From assembly GCA_037074765.1 (NCBI GenBank), contig JBAMDO010000280.1:1-56278 (forward strand): a DNA stretch of 56,278 nucleotides, written 5' to 3'. Of the stretch, positions 16,204 through 36,184 are shown in pieces. The position numbers and the translations under genes were made by a program. The notes below the pieces were generated by a model, which saw nothing but the letters and a program-made list of their open reading frames with translations, was not told where the DNA came from and searched no databases. Origin of the DNA: Mansonella perstans (taxonomy: Eukaryota > Nematoda > Chromadorea > Rhabditida > Onchocercidae). Each line of letters opens with the position of its first letter. The stretch's first letter is position 1.

Positions 16204-16355
16204 TAATTTTTATAAATAATCAATGATATTTATATGAAAATAGTATCAATATCATGTCAATCAAAATTCAAATAAGATAACATTACGGTGGATATGTCAT
16301 GTATATTTAATGGATGCATTAAGTATGAATAATTGAATAATGCATCGAGCATACT

Positions 16356-16399
16356 GACGTATACACACGTGTTACGTATACATATTACGTATACACGTG
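16356..16399. repeat. ACGTATAC/CACGTG repeat module
   Basis: Three copies of ACGTATAC, two of them running into the palindrome CACGTG, within about 44 bases. CG dinucleotides are rare in the surrounding DNA, so the cluster stands out. It could be a cluster of bHLH-type binding sites or a minisatellite. Confidence 0.45.
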
Positions 16400-17052
16400 A
16401 ATGAAATCATCATTTTTTTTTTTACCCATCATTGAAGAACCAATCAACGGAATCATTTCGATCATAAACTCTCTGGAATTAATTGTCGATCTTACCTTAG
16501 CAATCTTCTTTTCATTCTTTGTTATCACGAGAACATCAACAAACACATGATGTTTACCTCTTTCCACTTCCGTTAATCCTTTCCTTTCTCTTTCTTTGTC
16601 GTCTCATTCATCAAAATCTTTACAAACTGATCATCCATTTCTAAAGCTTTTCTTCTCTTTCTCCCACTCTTCCTCTTTCTTTTTTTTTTTCCCCTCGTAA
16701 TTATCGAACAAAACTGCAGTAAAATCAATATGCTACATTTATTGATTGATAACAAAAACTACCAATGAATATAGTAAAATTATCGCAGTTATTTTCTAAA
16801 TATAAATCCATCCAGAAGAGCAATGAGATAATTTTCCTCTTTGCAATTATTAATTACAATTGTTTAATTTGAACAATTCTTGTTGATTTCCTAACATTCC
16901 CGACATTCCTTGTTATGCTCCTCCAACTCTAGCAACAAAAATCATTTAAATTCTGCACAAATGTTTCATCAAATTGATATATGAGATAGATTATTTCAAA
17001 CCATTCTTTTCTTCTTCATCCATTACTACAAATAAACCAATTTATAATTCCG

Positions 17053-17088
<36 letters not shown>

Positions 17089-18154
17089 GATAACCGAATA
17101 TAAAATAAGAATCCCGCTAGATCGAAAATTTCTTGAAACAATGTACTCAGGAAAATAATTATAAAATCCACATATGTTTCCTTTTTCCATCCATTGGATA
17201 CTTTGTTAACAAACTAGCTTAACTAGCTTATTTAATTATTTCAATTTTCAGTTTAAAAATTTATTTCATAAACAAAATTAATAATTCCAAGAAACAAAAA
17301 CGAAAAAAAAAAAAAAAAAAAAAAAAAAACAAGCAAAAAAAAAACTGAAGATCAATGACTGAACAATTATTTGCCTCCTCTGCCACAGAAAAAGATAAAA
17401 ATGATGACGAAATGAATACAATAATATGATCAATTAATTAAATAGATAATTAATAAACAAGTAATCGTTACTTCAACAATAATCAATCAATTTTCCATCA
17501 ATAATAATCTTTAATCAAAATTTCAAAAAATTTCTCTTCATGCTTTGACAAAAAAAAAAAAAAAAAAAAAAAAAACAAAAAAAAAAGAAAACAAAACAAA
17601 CAACAACAATCGCAATATTCTGTAGCAAACATGAATAATATATAATGATCTGGAGCACGTTTAAATTTAAAAATTTTTTTGATAGAAAAATTATTCCCAA
17701 TCACGTTTTATGTAACACGTGCCATATGTAACGCATAGCGTTAAATACTAATGATGTCAAGTAATACAGGATAAAAAATGCATTCATCATTATTACTTAA
17801 CTAATAGTACATATTACTATAAATATCAAGCAAATTTCAGGAAGTTAAAAAAGAATCACTCGCCAATTTATGTAATTAAGTATCATCGATTGATACCATA
17901 CTTTCTTTTTGTGCGATGAAAATGTCAAAAATTATGCAAACATACCATCATTTTAAAATCCATTTTAAATCTAAATTCTAAAAATAGAATTTACGTATAG
18001 ATTTAATTAGCATAATAAATTTTATATTCTTATAATATTCTTATCAAACAAAGATTATTCATTCAATCTTTTTTTCATTCTATCTTATAAATTCAATCGT
18101 GTTGCTCAAAAAAAAAAAAAGCAAACAAACATTTCGTACGTTCATAATGTCTTA

Positions 18155-18222
18155 CCGCAACAACAACAACAGCAACAACAACAACAGCAGTAGCAACAAA
18201 GGCAACGACAACAAACAGATGT
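18155..18222. repeat. CAA/CAG trinucleotide tract
   Basis: Mixed CAA and CAG units with a few interruptions. No splice signals or conserved flanks support it as coding. Confidence 0.75.
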
Positions 18223-19153
18223 GATAAATGTGATGATCCAATGATGGGACGGAAAAAAAACTTTGCTTCTCAATTTTTTTTTTTTTTTTTTTTTGAAGGC
18301 GTATACACGCTGAGCACTTCAGCAAACTGAAGATGGAATATGTTTACGCTATTAACTTGATTTTTAGATTAATAAGACCAAAATAGTTCATTAACTGATA
18401 AACATGGTGGAATAAAGCAATAATCTAATCTCTGATGAAAAAACTGTTTGAACTTTAAGGAAAATCATGCAAAATTATGCAGCATCACTACATGCAATAG
18501 GATCATTTGAAAAAACAAACTGATTCGTCAGATTAAAGAAAATCTGAATTTTTCTTTCTCAGTAAATTATCGTAAATATAAGAAAATTCATCATATATAG
18601 CTATTTTTAATGCCTAATATAGTTTAACATGCTAATTTTTTGAAATACTAATTTTACATTAAATGAAATAAACTAATTTCAACAAAAATGACTATATAAT
18701 GATGCATTTCCCGATGCTATCCATTCCAGAGCAATGACAGAAGTATCAACACTGAAGAAAAAAAAACGAAATGATTGAAAGAATGTGCCCAATCCTGCGG
18801 TTTTTTCACAGCATTTAACTCCCAATTCATTATCAGAAAGGAAAAAGTAAGATTTGAAATGTATGTGTATTTTGTGATAACAAGAAAATAAAAAAATAAA
18901 TCCTCATGAAATTTTAAACAATATTTGGGAAATATCATAAATATATCCTATCACATTGCTCTTCCACAGAGGCACATCAGTAAAAAGATTACGAGGTAGA
19001 TTAGTTAAAATAGATTCCGAGAAGTGATAACAAATAACGCATTATCTGTAAAGGACTATGTATGATCTATGAGATAAATATATGTCAAGAGCCGAATAAA
19101 AATAAGATGAATAGAAAATTAACGCAAATAGAAAGACATAAAAATTAAAAAAA

Positions 19154-19187
<34 letters not shown>

Positions 19188-20289
19188 ATTCCAAAACCTG
19201 TATGAGATGCATTTTTGTGGCATAATACGATAGAAGAATATAGAATAAAAGAATGCGACAGGAAAAAAAAAACCAAAGGATGGACATATATAATTCACAC
19301 CAAATAAAATTGCATCAACCCGTAATTAATGAAGCTATAGAGAAATTATAAAACCCTTGAAAGTAAGATTTCGTGCTTGCCGCATGCTATAATGCTTCAA
19401 ATTGATGCATATGCGCTTCGTTAAAAATGCCAAATTTTCACTGATTATATCTGAAGTTATCGTGTAAAATAAAAAAGACGGCAGTAAGTATGCTTGTGCA
19501 AAAAACATTTAAATAACGTGAAGTGAAGACAGACATATGATTGTAGGTATTACAAATAGAAAAATGCAAATATATGTACGCGTTAGTAAAATAGTTATAG
19601 CACAGGCTAATATTAAAATATAGTGGCAAAATTACGATTTTCATTGTAAATCTTAAGAATGAAACAATTCGGATCAAATTAACATCGTTATTCTTCTATT
19701 ACACATATCCTTCTGGAATTCAGTGTAATGTACGCCTTTCTGGAAGCTTAAAAGTAAACGTAACATAACATCACTAATTAATGTTACAATAAAATAATCA
19801 AAGAGAGCACCAAATAAAACAATTCATGATGATAACAAAGACGATAAATATTGTAATATTTATTAATCTGTGATGCTTATATTAAAAATCATACCTGGCT
19901 CATTTTGTTCATAATAAAAAAAAAGAGAATCCGCCTCATCGCAAGCATACAACAAAACACTATAAAGGATCACCCAACGACAAACAGTCAAGTCTTAACC
20001 TTTTGATATCACGGTAGAAATTTGGCTTTATAACAAAGAACAGTCGAGGTTTGCCGCTTACTTTTTTCTTTGGTAAAAATAGTTCTAACATTAAAGGAAA
20101 CACAAATTTTATCATTTTTATTTGGACTAATTTCAGTGTTTATATTTCAAGTAAAACATTCGCCTCTGATGTGCCCTTTTTCCACAGCCAGTGGTTCCAG
20201 GAGAAAAATGGAAAAACTACCTAAAAACCAATTTTACAAAAGAACCACAACAAATTATATCTCTTAAAGAGAAACACAAATATTCCATA

Positions 20290-20400
20290 CAACACACACA
20301 CACACACCACACACAACACACACACACCACACACACACACACATACACACACACACACATACACACACACACACATACACATACAAATACACACACACAG
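20290..20400. repeat. (CA)n microsatellite
   Basis: Interrupted CA repeat of about 110 bases in the 3' flank of laf-1. Its translations (His-Thr or Cys-Val runs) are artefacts. Confidence 0.9.
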
Positions 20401-20712
20401 AAACTGTGGAATAATATAATAGTGCTGCGCAGTAACATTATGTTATATCATCCATGTTTGTGGTATGAATGAGACACAATGTTTGAATATGCAAAAAAGA
20501 AAAAAATAATGCTAAAAATAACACCAAAATTCGATAGTTTTGGTGCCATTTTTTTCATTAATTTCATAACAAATTACCTTGACAGATGGCAAAAAGCATG
20601 CGTATAAGTAAAAAGTAACGAACCTTAAACGAAAATGAAAAGAGAAAAGTGTTACAGTAAAGGAGGCAACATAATAATATTCAGCATTTTGTTTTTCTTA
20701 GATCTACCACAA

Positions 20713-28230
<7,518 letters not shown>

Positions 28231-28294
28231 AATAGTTATACCTATAAAACAAATGTTCAAAAAGAATGACAATATATCAGGATCACTTCTGTTA

Positions 28295-28352
28295 TCTAAC
28301 TTGTCCCGTCCAACCTTCGGAACCTGGAGCGGAGCGCCTTTTACATATTCAT
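28295..28352 (-). pseudogene. Partial copy of laf-1 exon 1 upstream of the start
   Basis: The minus strand here repeats the exon 1 segment that encodes YVKGAPGSEGWTG (functional copy at about 28131-28186, offset about 166 bp). A 5-base duplication (ggagc twice on the plus strand) shifts the frame. It lies in the 5' flank or UTR and is probably a small tandem duplication with decay. Confidence 0.7.
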
Positions 28353-29486
28353 ATCTAACATGAAATTATCATTGCTCCTAAGAATTCATCTTATCATTTC
28401 TTCCTCAACAAATCATACATTCCCACTGATAATCAACATTACATTTTTTAGAATAAAAATTTTCATTTAAATTACTATTGTATCCATTTTTTATTAGTTA
28501 CAATCCGATTCCATGTTTATTATTTGCTTATAAATTCTAATTTATCGTACCTAAATTTATATCCGATTTAAAGGCTATTATGATTCCGGTTATTTATACA
28601 TACATATACACAATTATCATTTATTCCAACAATCAAAGATTGAAAAACAAGATTTTTGCCAGTAATGGATGTCATCTTTCAACAATAACATCAATAAACA
28701 GTTGACGAAAATAAATGCTAGTGCTTTTCATAGTACATTTCCCATGACTTTTTCCCATCTTTATATAGAAAAAAAAATTACAATTTTCAGTAGCTTTTTA
28801 GTGAAATGCAAGAGTTGGAATAGGGAGAAAATAAAAAAAAAAAAAAAAAAAAAAAAAACTTGCACACTGTATGATACCTTGTAAACATGGCTTATTGCAA
28901 AAAAACACATCATCTTGATCGATGATCGCTGAAAGGTTGGAAATATTTTTTACAAAAAAAAAAAAAAAAGGCCAAAATATTCGCATTACAGGTATGAAGT
29001 ACCAATACAAATGATGAAATATCTTTCAAATTTTCCCACTATTTTAAATTATGCCAAAATATACGTTTAATAAAATATACACGTTGTCATTTACAAACAC
29101 TTAAAGCAGTATTGATTTTTCGTCATGGATGCATTACACAACTTTAATAGTCTGTATTCTATTTTGTTTTTTTCCTCCACAAAATTATAAATAACGCGAT
29201 ATAGATAGCTAATTATCATGTAATAGAATAAAATTGTTTTAATTACTAATGCATAAATTAAAAATTATATATTGTAAAAGAAAAGGAAAAAAAAGTAACT
29301 TGACGATTTATTATGCCTAATTATATTTCAAATTTTTACTAATAATTTAATCTAATTTATCAAATTATTACACATATGTTTTTTACAAATTCTTTGATTT
29401 TTTTTTTTAGGATTACTTATTGATTGAAATATTTCAAATGAATGAATCGTATAAAACAACAGATAATCTAAATGTAAAAAATAATT

Positions 29487-29517
<31 letters not shown>

Positions 29518-29987
29518 CAATCTTCAATCAAATCTTATTTAATCAATTGATAACACTGAAAATTAACAATTTACTTCAACTATACTTTATTTTATCATTT
29601 ATATCTTTGCATTGATTATTTCACTATAAATAATTTATATCACTTATTACTATTGCCATAATATATTTCATTTAGAATATACCTATCATACCGTATCTAA
29701 TTACATTTACTGTATGTTTTTAATCTTAAAATTTTATCTCTTACCGTCTCTCTTCCTCTCATTTTTTCATCATATCTATAAATTAACACTATATTACGAT
29801 ACAATCCCTATCGTATCTTTACTAAATTTAATAGTCTTATACGGTAGTGGACAAAAAAAAAAAGAAAAAAAATGTTGAAAATGACCTAATGCCTCATAGA
29901 TTACAAGAATGAAATCAATAAATGATGATGAAATATCGAGAAATGAATCAATCAGTTTGTTGAAAAGAAGTGATAGACATTAAGAAA

Positions 29988-30115
29988 TGTGTGTGTATGT
30001 GTGTGTGTGTGTGTTTGCCCGTCTGTCTATGTCTGCACCTCTATTTGTATATATCAATATACGCATGTGTATATGTGTGTGTGTGTGTGTGTATGTATAT
30101 GTGCGTGTATATATG
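29988..30115. repeat. (TG)n microsatellite, interrupted
   Basis: Two TG-rich blocks separated by about 40 bases, in intergenic DNA. Cys-Val and Thr-His open frames here are artefacts. Confidence 0.85.
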
Positions 30116-30379
30116 TATGTATACGTGTATCCTATTCGTTTGTCTGCTCGTTTATGTATGCACGTCTTTATGTATGTCTCCATGAAATGTCACCTAAAAC
30201 ATACATACAATACCTCTTTTTCAATATCTATGATTGGGAATATCACTCTTCTTATGTCTGTTTGTCTATTGACTATGTCTGCATATTTGTGTATGTATGT
30301 GGGAATAAAGTATGTGTATATCGTGTAACAGATTAAGAGGCGTGACAATAATGAAAGATTGAAAAATGAGGAAGGTTAC

Positions 30380-30490
30380 CGGATGGGGGGAGAGAGAGAA
30401 AACGACGAGGGAATAAGTATGCTAATAGGAGGGAAGGGAAGGGGAGGAGAGGGGAAACGGAGGGAGAGAGGAGGGGGAAGGGGTAAGGTA
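30380..30490 (+). repeat. G-rich purine tract with G-quadruplex potential
   Basis: About 110 bases almost entirely A and G. The segment 30429-30454 has four runs of at least three G separated by short loops (AA, AA, AGGAGA), and further G runs follow to 30483. It is striking in an AT-rich region, between two divergent genes. Confidence 0.6.
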
Positions 30491-30947
30491 TCAAATGATG
30501 AGGTTAAAGTGGACAATGAGTAAATTAAGGGAATACACGTAAAATAAATTAAATAAGATTGTAAAAAAATTTTAGGTAGAATAATGAATGAAATGATAAT
30601 TATAAAAAAAAAAAATTATATAAAAAAAGGTTAAATAATTTGCATTGATTTAATGAATGAGCTGAGCTATTTATGATTTACATAAATCAATATGAACTAT
30701 ATTTTGAATTTGTATCTATTTTTTTGCATAATTTTTATATCAATTTTTAACTATTTACAATTGATAAGTGTAAATGAATGACTAATTTCTTCACTTGTTA
30801 TCCCAAAAAAAGAAATGCAACTTTTGATACATTCGATACATCTTATGACATTTCAGGTTATTAGGTATATAGATCGAATGTTATTGTTTCCGATTCAATA
30901 AATTATCAATCAAAAATTAGTAGCAGCAATAAATGGTCCCTCATTTT

Positions 30948-30978
30948 AGTTGTTGTTGTTGTTGTTGATGATTGTTGT
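30948..30978. repeat. (TTG)n tract
   Basis: Short TTG repeat in intergenic DNA. Confidence 0.7.
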
Positions 30979-31375
30979 AGAAAATGGATGAGTTAGAAAA
31001 TGGGAAGTTGTAAATCGAAAAGCCTTCTATGTACCGTACCGTCCTCCCCAACTAAACCGATCTCTAATCTTTCACATCATATTCCTCGTCTATTCAAGGA
31101 GAGTAATAGATTTTGATGAGGAATGAACCGGAATTTAATACGGTATTTCATTCAGTTAGCCATTCTTTTGCTTTCACTTAAAACAAATATATTTAAAGAT
31201 ATTTTAACAAATTTGAGTAATTTTAATTTATGGATTAATTGTCATTTATGAAAAAAAAAGATATGAAAACGTAAAATTACGTGTACATTTTAACAGTTTC
31301 CATTCAGTTGTAAAATAAAAATGAAATTCAGGATAGAAGACGATGAATTCAGGAAGTGAAAGAAAGAGGAGAAGC

Positions 31376-31413
31376 AGAGAGAGAGAGAGAGGGAGGGAGA
31401 GAGAGAGAGAGAG
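31376..31413. repeat. (GA)n tract
   Basis: GA repeat with two GGGA interruptions. It is complementary to the CT tract about 200 bp downstream (31619-31689). Confidence 0.85.
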
Positions 31414-31618
31414 ACAATCAGGATTGATGGATAATACATATTGAAGTGTGTATATATGTATGAAATAGCTTTATTGAAAAAGTGATATGGAAGAAAGGAC
31501 AGAAAAGAAAAGAAAAGAAAAAGAAAAGCAATTCCAATTTCATCTATCTCCATTAGACAACAATCTTTTCATATTTATTTTCCGGATCTATAACCTTTCC
31601 GATCTTTTTCTCTCTTCT

Positions 31619-31654
31619 TCTCTTTTTCTCCCTCTCTCTCTCTCCCTCCCTCCC

Positions 31655-31689
<35 letters not shown>
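31619..31689. repeat. (CT)n tract
   Basis: CT repeat with CCCT and TTTCT interruptions. Together with 31376-31413 it forms an imperfect inverted repeat. Confidence 0.85.
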
Positions 31690-32296
31690 ATTACTTTTAT
31701 CTAAATAGATGCTATTGTGAATTTGTATAGATTAGATAGAGGCAATTGTAGAACATGTTTAATATATGCTCATTTCTATTTTATAATAGACTTAAGTTGA
31801 GAAAAATTTTCCTGTAATTTGAACGAATAATCTATATTAATTTTATCAATGAAATTAATTTTCTAATACGATAGCAATATCTATTTATTTTATTTTTATT
31901 TAAAAATAAGCATAAAATAGATGAAACGTGCATACTGGGATGATTATTTTCATATCGAAGAAAATAAATACGTGTATCCTGTTTATTCCTTGTTAACTAA
32001 CCAATGATTTATATTGAAAATGTATCAAATCCAGTCTGAGATAACGGTGATGAAATTGGATGAAATTTTGTTTTTGCCAATTTGTTCAATGTTTTTATCG
32101 ATGTGTATAGTTAAGTTAATCAAAGATATAATATGAGGACTGAGTGTTTTTTTTTTTTTTGCATAAAAGAGAGAGAGAGAGAGAGTGAAAGTAAGGAGAG
32201 TTAGAGAATGGGACAAATTGTTATCTGTTTCATTTTTACCCATTTTGTATATCAAAATCATTTTTAAAATAGTAGTTGTTTCTTAACTAATTCAGG

Positions 32297-32328
<32 letters not shown>

Positions 32329-32461
32329 TATATACGTGCAGACACAGATATGGCATGCATGCATGCATGCATGGAACGGACATACTTAGACAATTAGGCA
32401 ATGCATGCACAAACATATACATATATGTATGTGCCTACCAAGAGTGAATAAGTATTACACG

Positions 32462-32470
32462 TGTGATGTA

Positions 32471-32501
<31 letters not shown>

Positions 32502-32586
32502 TAACGATGATAGTAAGTTGGTACACACACACACCACACACATACACACATACACATACACACACACACCACACATATACACACCA

Positions 32587-32631
<45 letters not shown>

Positions 32632-32651
32632 ACACACACACACATACACAA
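32462..32651. repeat. (TG)n/(CA)n inverted pair
   Basis: A TG tract (about 32467-32500) is followed after about 22 bases by a long CA tract (about 32524-32651). On one strand the two arms are complementary, so a hairpin with a short loop is possible. A GCAT repeat (32351-32373) lies just upstream. Confidence 0.8.
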
Positions 32652-33098
32652 AATACGATGGTTACGAAGAGTTTTTGGAGCTAACAAAATGGATGTCCTA
32701 TCTATGTGTCATTTAGTTTCAACTTGTCCCATGATATTAAGGCCTTGACCTAAAGGATTATAGGAGTGTATTTTTCTAAGAGATAGAAGTTGACAACGGA
32801 AGGCAATTTTAACGATAAGAAAGAAGGATGAGAAGGCAAAAAGGGTGTGAATGAAGAGAAAACGAAGGAAGTGACGACGATTGAATGATGCGCTGATGTC
32901 CTCTACTCGTCACCTGGCACAATGCTGTTCTGTCGCATTTGTCTTATTTGTATTTAAAAAGCCTTAAATATAAGCAAAGCTTTCGTATGCTAATTATTGT
33001 TTGTTTATTCATCTATAAATACGTGAATTCTTTTTTTTTCATTTAATTGTAACAAAAATTCATCATCGATTTATTCCTATCAGTATTTTGGTATATTC

Positions 33099-33175
33099 AA
33101 CAGCATCAAACAACAACAGCAACAACAGCAACAACAACGACAACAACAACGACAACAATAAGAAGATAAGCAACA
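33099..33175. repeat. CAA/CAG/CGA trinucleotide tract
   Basis: Mixed CAA, CAG and CGA units. One frame gives an Asn-rich ORF, but it shows no conserved flanks and no splice support. Confidence 0.75.
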
Positions 33176-34017
33176 AAAAAGGAGGAAAAAAAAAAGACGA
33201 AATACGGGTGAATTGGAAAATTGAAAATATCAGCTTGGTTTTGTCGGCGTACATACGTCAAAGCCTTACGTCAAGTGTACAAATAATTCAGCACGGGGCT
33301 TTCTCAGGTATGATAATGATTACTGGTCATGTTTTTGCATTTTTTGCTCTTGCTTGTTTGCTTATTGCTTATTGTTTCATTCAAATAGTTGAAAATAAAA
33401 GTGATTTATGAGGTTAAGCTAAACATTGCTAAATGTTATATTGTTAATCTCAAACAAACTTGAGATTAGCCAATAAATTAAGATTGATAGCAAGTGGGAT
33501 TTATTTATTACGAAGATAGTATTTTCGATACAGATATGGTATCATTCATTGGCTTAGTGATTTTAGACGCGCAATAAAATCGGTGAACGTGACGGATTTA
33601 AATTTTGTGCTGATGAAGAGATCGATCGCGCCTACAAATTTCTGGTTTGAAGACATTTGATAAGAGAGGGATTGCATGGATGTAATTAGAAAATAGGATA
33701 AACGGAATGAATACATGGAATAGGCCTGTGATTTTAAACGGTGAAAATACCGAGTAAAAGAAGGCTTGTACAAATAAACAGCACATAGGCTCGAGCATGA
33801 AAGTATTGGACAGAAGAAAGTACGTGTATGGATGGAGTTAATGTTTTACCCCAAAGGATTTCGTTTCCACCGTTCATCCTCGATTTTGCCTTTCAGTTTT
33901 TGTCTGAAAGGATGGAGAAAGAAGAGCAAAATAAGCAAGAGGAAATTTTCCATTTATTAATACTTTATTGTTAGTTCATGATAAACTAGTTTATAGTAAA
34001 CTTGTTATTAATGTTTA

Positions 34018-34135
34018 TTATCATTACTATTATTGTTGCTGTTGTTATTGTTGGTGTTGTTATTGTTTATGTCATTGTCTGTTGATGTTGTTGTTCGTTG
34101 TTGTTATTGTTGTTGTTGCTCTTATTGTGTTTGTT
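34018..34135. repeat. TTG/TTA-rich trinucleotide tract
   Basis: Degenerate run of TTG, TTA and GTT units in intergenic DNA upstream of the TRIP12-like gene. Confidence 0.65.
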
Positions 34136-36184
34136 CTGCTGAAAATGATGGTAGTAATTTCCTGATTTCTATTTACGAAGAACTTTTGAGAGAAAGAGAA
34201 AGCAACGAATAGTTAAATAGTTATAGCTTATCGAATGGTAAATTATCGGTTTTTTTGTTCTTTTTTGAATCTATTTTCTAATTCCTAAAGTGCACATATA
34301 ATACATACATGTTTGTTTAGTAGAATATTCTGCTCTAAGAATTATATATTTTTATCATTGATATTCAAAGCATCTGATGATAATATAGTGGGTGATGATT
34401 TTATCAGTGTTCATGGGACAGTATTTTTTGCCATGCGATTCATTGTTTTTGTATCGTATTGGCAGCCTCGAACTGATTACTCTGAGTACTTATAATTTTT
34501 CATAGGTAATAATGATATAGAGGAGTTTTTATGTTTGAAACCATCTTATAGTGGTTCAGGACAATACGCTTGAATTAAGATACGGTGGGAAATAGTGAGT
34601 TCTTAGAGACATATCACGATTTTTCGTTTTTTTTTTTTTTTTCTTGAGTAAACTTGTTGATTTATTTATTTGAGCTCTTTCCTTTTGGATTCGTTACTAA
34701 GTTTAGTATCCCTTTTTCCCGTGCTCTTACACATATTTTAATCAACTGTGAAATATTTTAGCATTTTAGTCATTTCTTAGTGCGTTTTTATGCTTTAGTA
34801 GTTTGCTTACAGTATGTTGTTATTGTCACCATAGGTCCCATGGGTGAATTGGAGAAGGAATAATTGCGATTTTTCATGAGGATTTTACTTCCTTTTTATT
34901 TTGGATGATTAAAGTGACAAAGAATATATAAGAACGGTAGAATTGAAGATCATAAGTATATTATTTCAATACTGGAAATTACTTTCTTCGAAATTACTTC
35001 GAAATTACTTTCACGATAGTATTTGATCAATTGGCTAAAAAATAATCAATTATTAGTATATATTAAATTATTGATTATTTATAAAAATTTAATAATTTAA
35101 TGGATCCCTATATGTACTGTATAATCTAGCGAAAGTTAAATTGATTTATATTATTAGTATCCATTAGATGATTCTTGTACAAGTATTTATCATCAAATTC
35201 ACTATGATTGCAATCATCAATTTGCAATTTTTCAATTCCATATCATTTATGTTTTAGTATTATTTCTAATTATAGCAAGAAATATTATGAAAATGATATG
35301 AAATGATGAGATTATTTAATGATTATATATTTAGTATATCTGAGAGTTTCAGTAATTTTCATAGTCATCTTTAAAGTTTACTTTACTTGTGCAATCAATA
35401 TAGCTGCGGTATAAGTACAGCATTGCTCATCGTCATTTCTCATTATCTTTTGTTCTTATTCTCTTCTCAACAATCGATCTTTAGTCTTAGTGGTTGTGAT
35501 AAATAGTCGTGATGGGTTTTGAACTGTTCATACCATGTCCGTTGTCGAGACGAAATGTGTATTTTCTCTGGAGGACAATCTCTCTCGTAGGTCATTTAGT
35601 TTGGATAGGAAAGCGTTTGTTAACGGATACGTTTCACAACACAAAACGTTATTTAGAAGAATGTGTTATTAGAAGTAGAAAGTAGGAAAGAAATTATGCA
35701 TATCTATAGCATTATTATTGGTATGGGGGAATTTTTTGTTTTGTTTGGCTAAAGTTTAATTGTGTTTTTTTCATATTTTCTGAATGATATTAAAATGTCG
35801 CTTTTAAAATCCGAAAATTAGCTGATAACGGAATATTTACTTTACTGTTACAGATAAATATCTGACCGTTGATGTAGTAAACTGAATAATGTTTGAGAGC
35901 ACTGAAAAAGAGTTTCCTGAGTTATTTATGTTCGAAACTAAAACTTAAAATAAAAACATGTGTTGCGTTTTTTTTATGTTTTCGTCCCTTAGCCAATAAA
36001 TATCATTTACTGGATATGGTTTTTGTGGGATTTCTGATGAAGGTGGACTGAATGAGATAAGGCAGGCGGAGTAAAAAAAAAAAAATATAGATGCAATTAA
36101 TAAAATGTCGTAAACCAGCGGCTATCAGCTATTATATTAATTAACTAACAAACTATTTCAATCTTATAAATTTTCAGCTCTTCC

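Larger units (their letters stand above)
15992..20712. other. Repeat-rich intergenic region between the MOSPD-like gene and laf-1
   Basis: About 4.7 kb with many poly(A) runs (17057-17087, 17304-17329, 17551-17575, 19150-19187), a T run near 18270-18294, a (GA)n run, a CAA/CAG tract and a (CA)n tract. No exon with recognisable protein content apart from the short frame at 16012-16101. The right part must hold the 3' UTR of laf-1. Confidence 0.55.
28231..36184. other. Head-to-head intergenic region between laf-1 and the TRIP12-like gene
   Basis: About 8 kb without a supported gene. It must contain the promoters and 5' UTRs of both divergent genes. It is crowded with simple repeats: A/T runs (28830-28857, 29489-29517), TG, GA, CT, CA, TTG and CAA tracts and a G-rich purine block. 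An acceptor (TTTTCAG, ending 36177) just before the TRIP12-like ATG implies an upstream non-coding exon or trans-splicing. Confidence 0.55.

Noticed and set aside
20191..20472. Long open frames of His-Thr or Cys-Val repeats over CA/TG tracts (also near 29970-30336 and 32394-32748)
   Set aside because: They are translations of dinucleotide repeats, open in several frames on both strands, with no conserved sequence.
33088..33411. Asn-rich open frame with a hydrophobic end
   Set aside because: It is driven by the CAA/CAG tract; no splice signals, homology or conserved motif.
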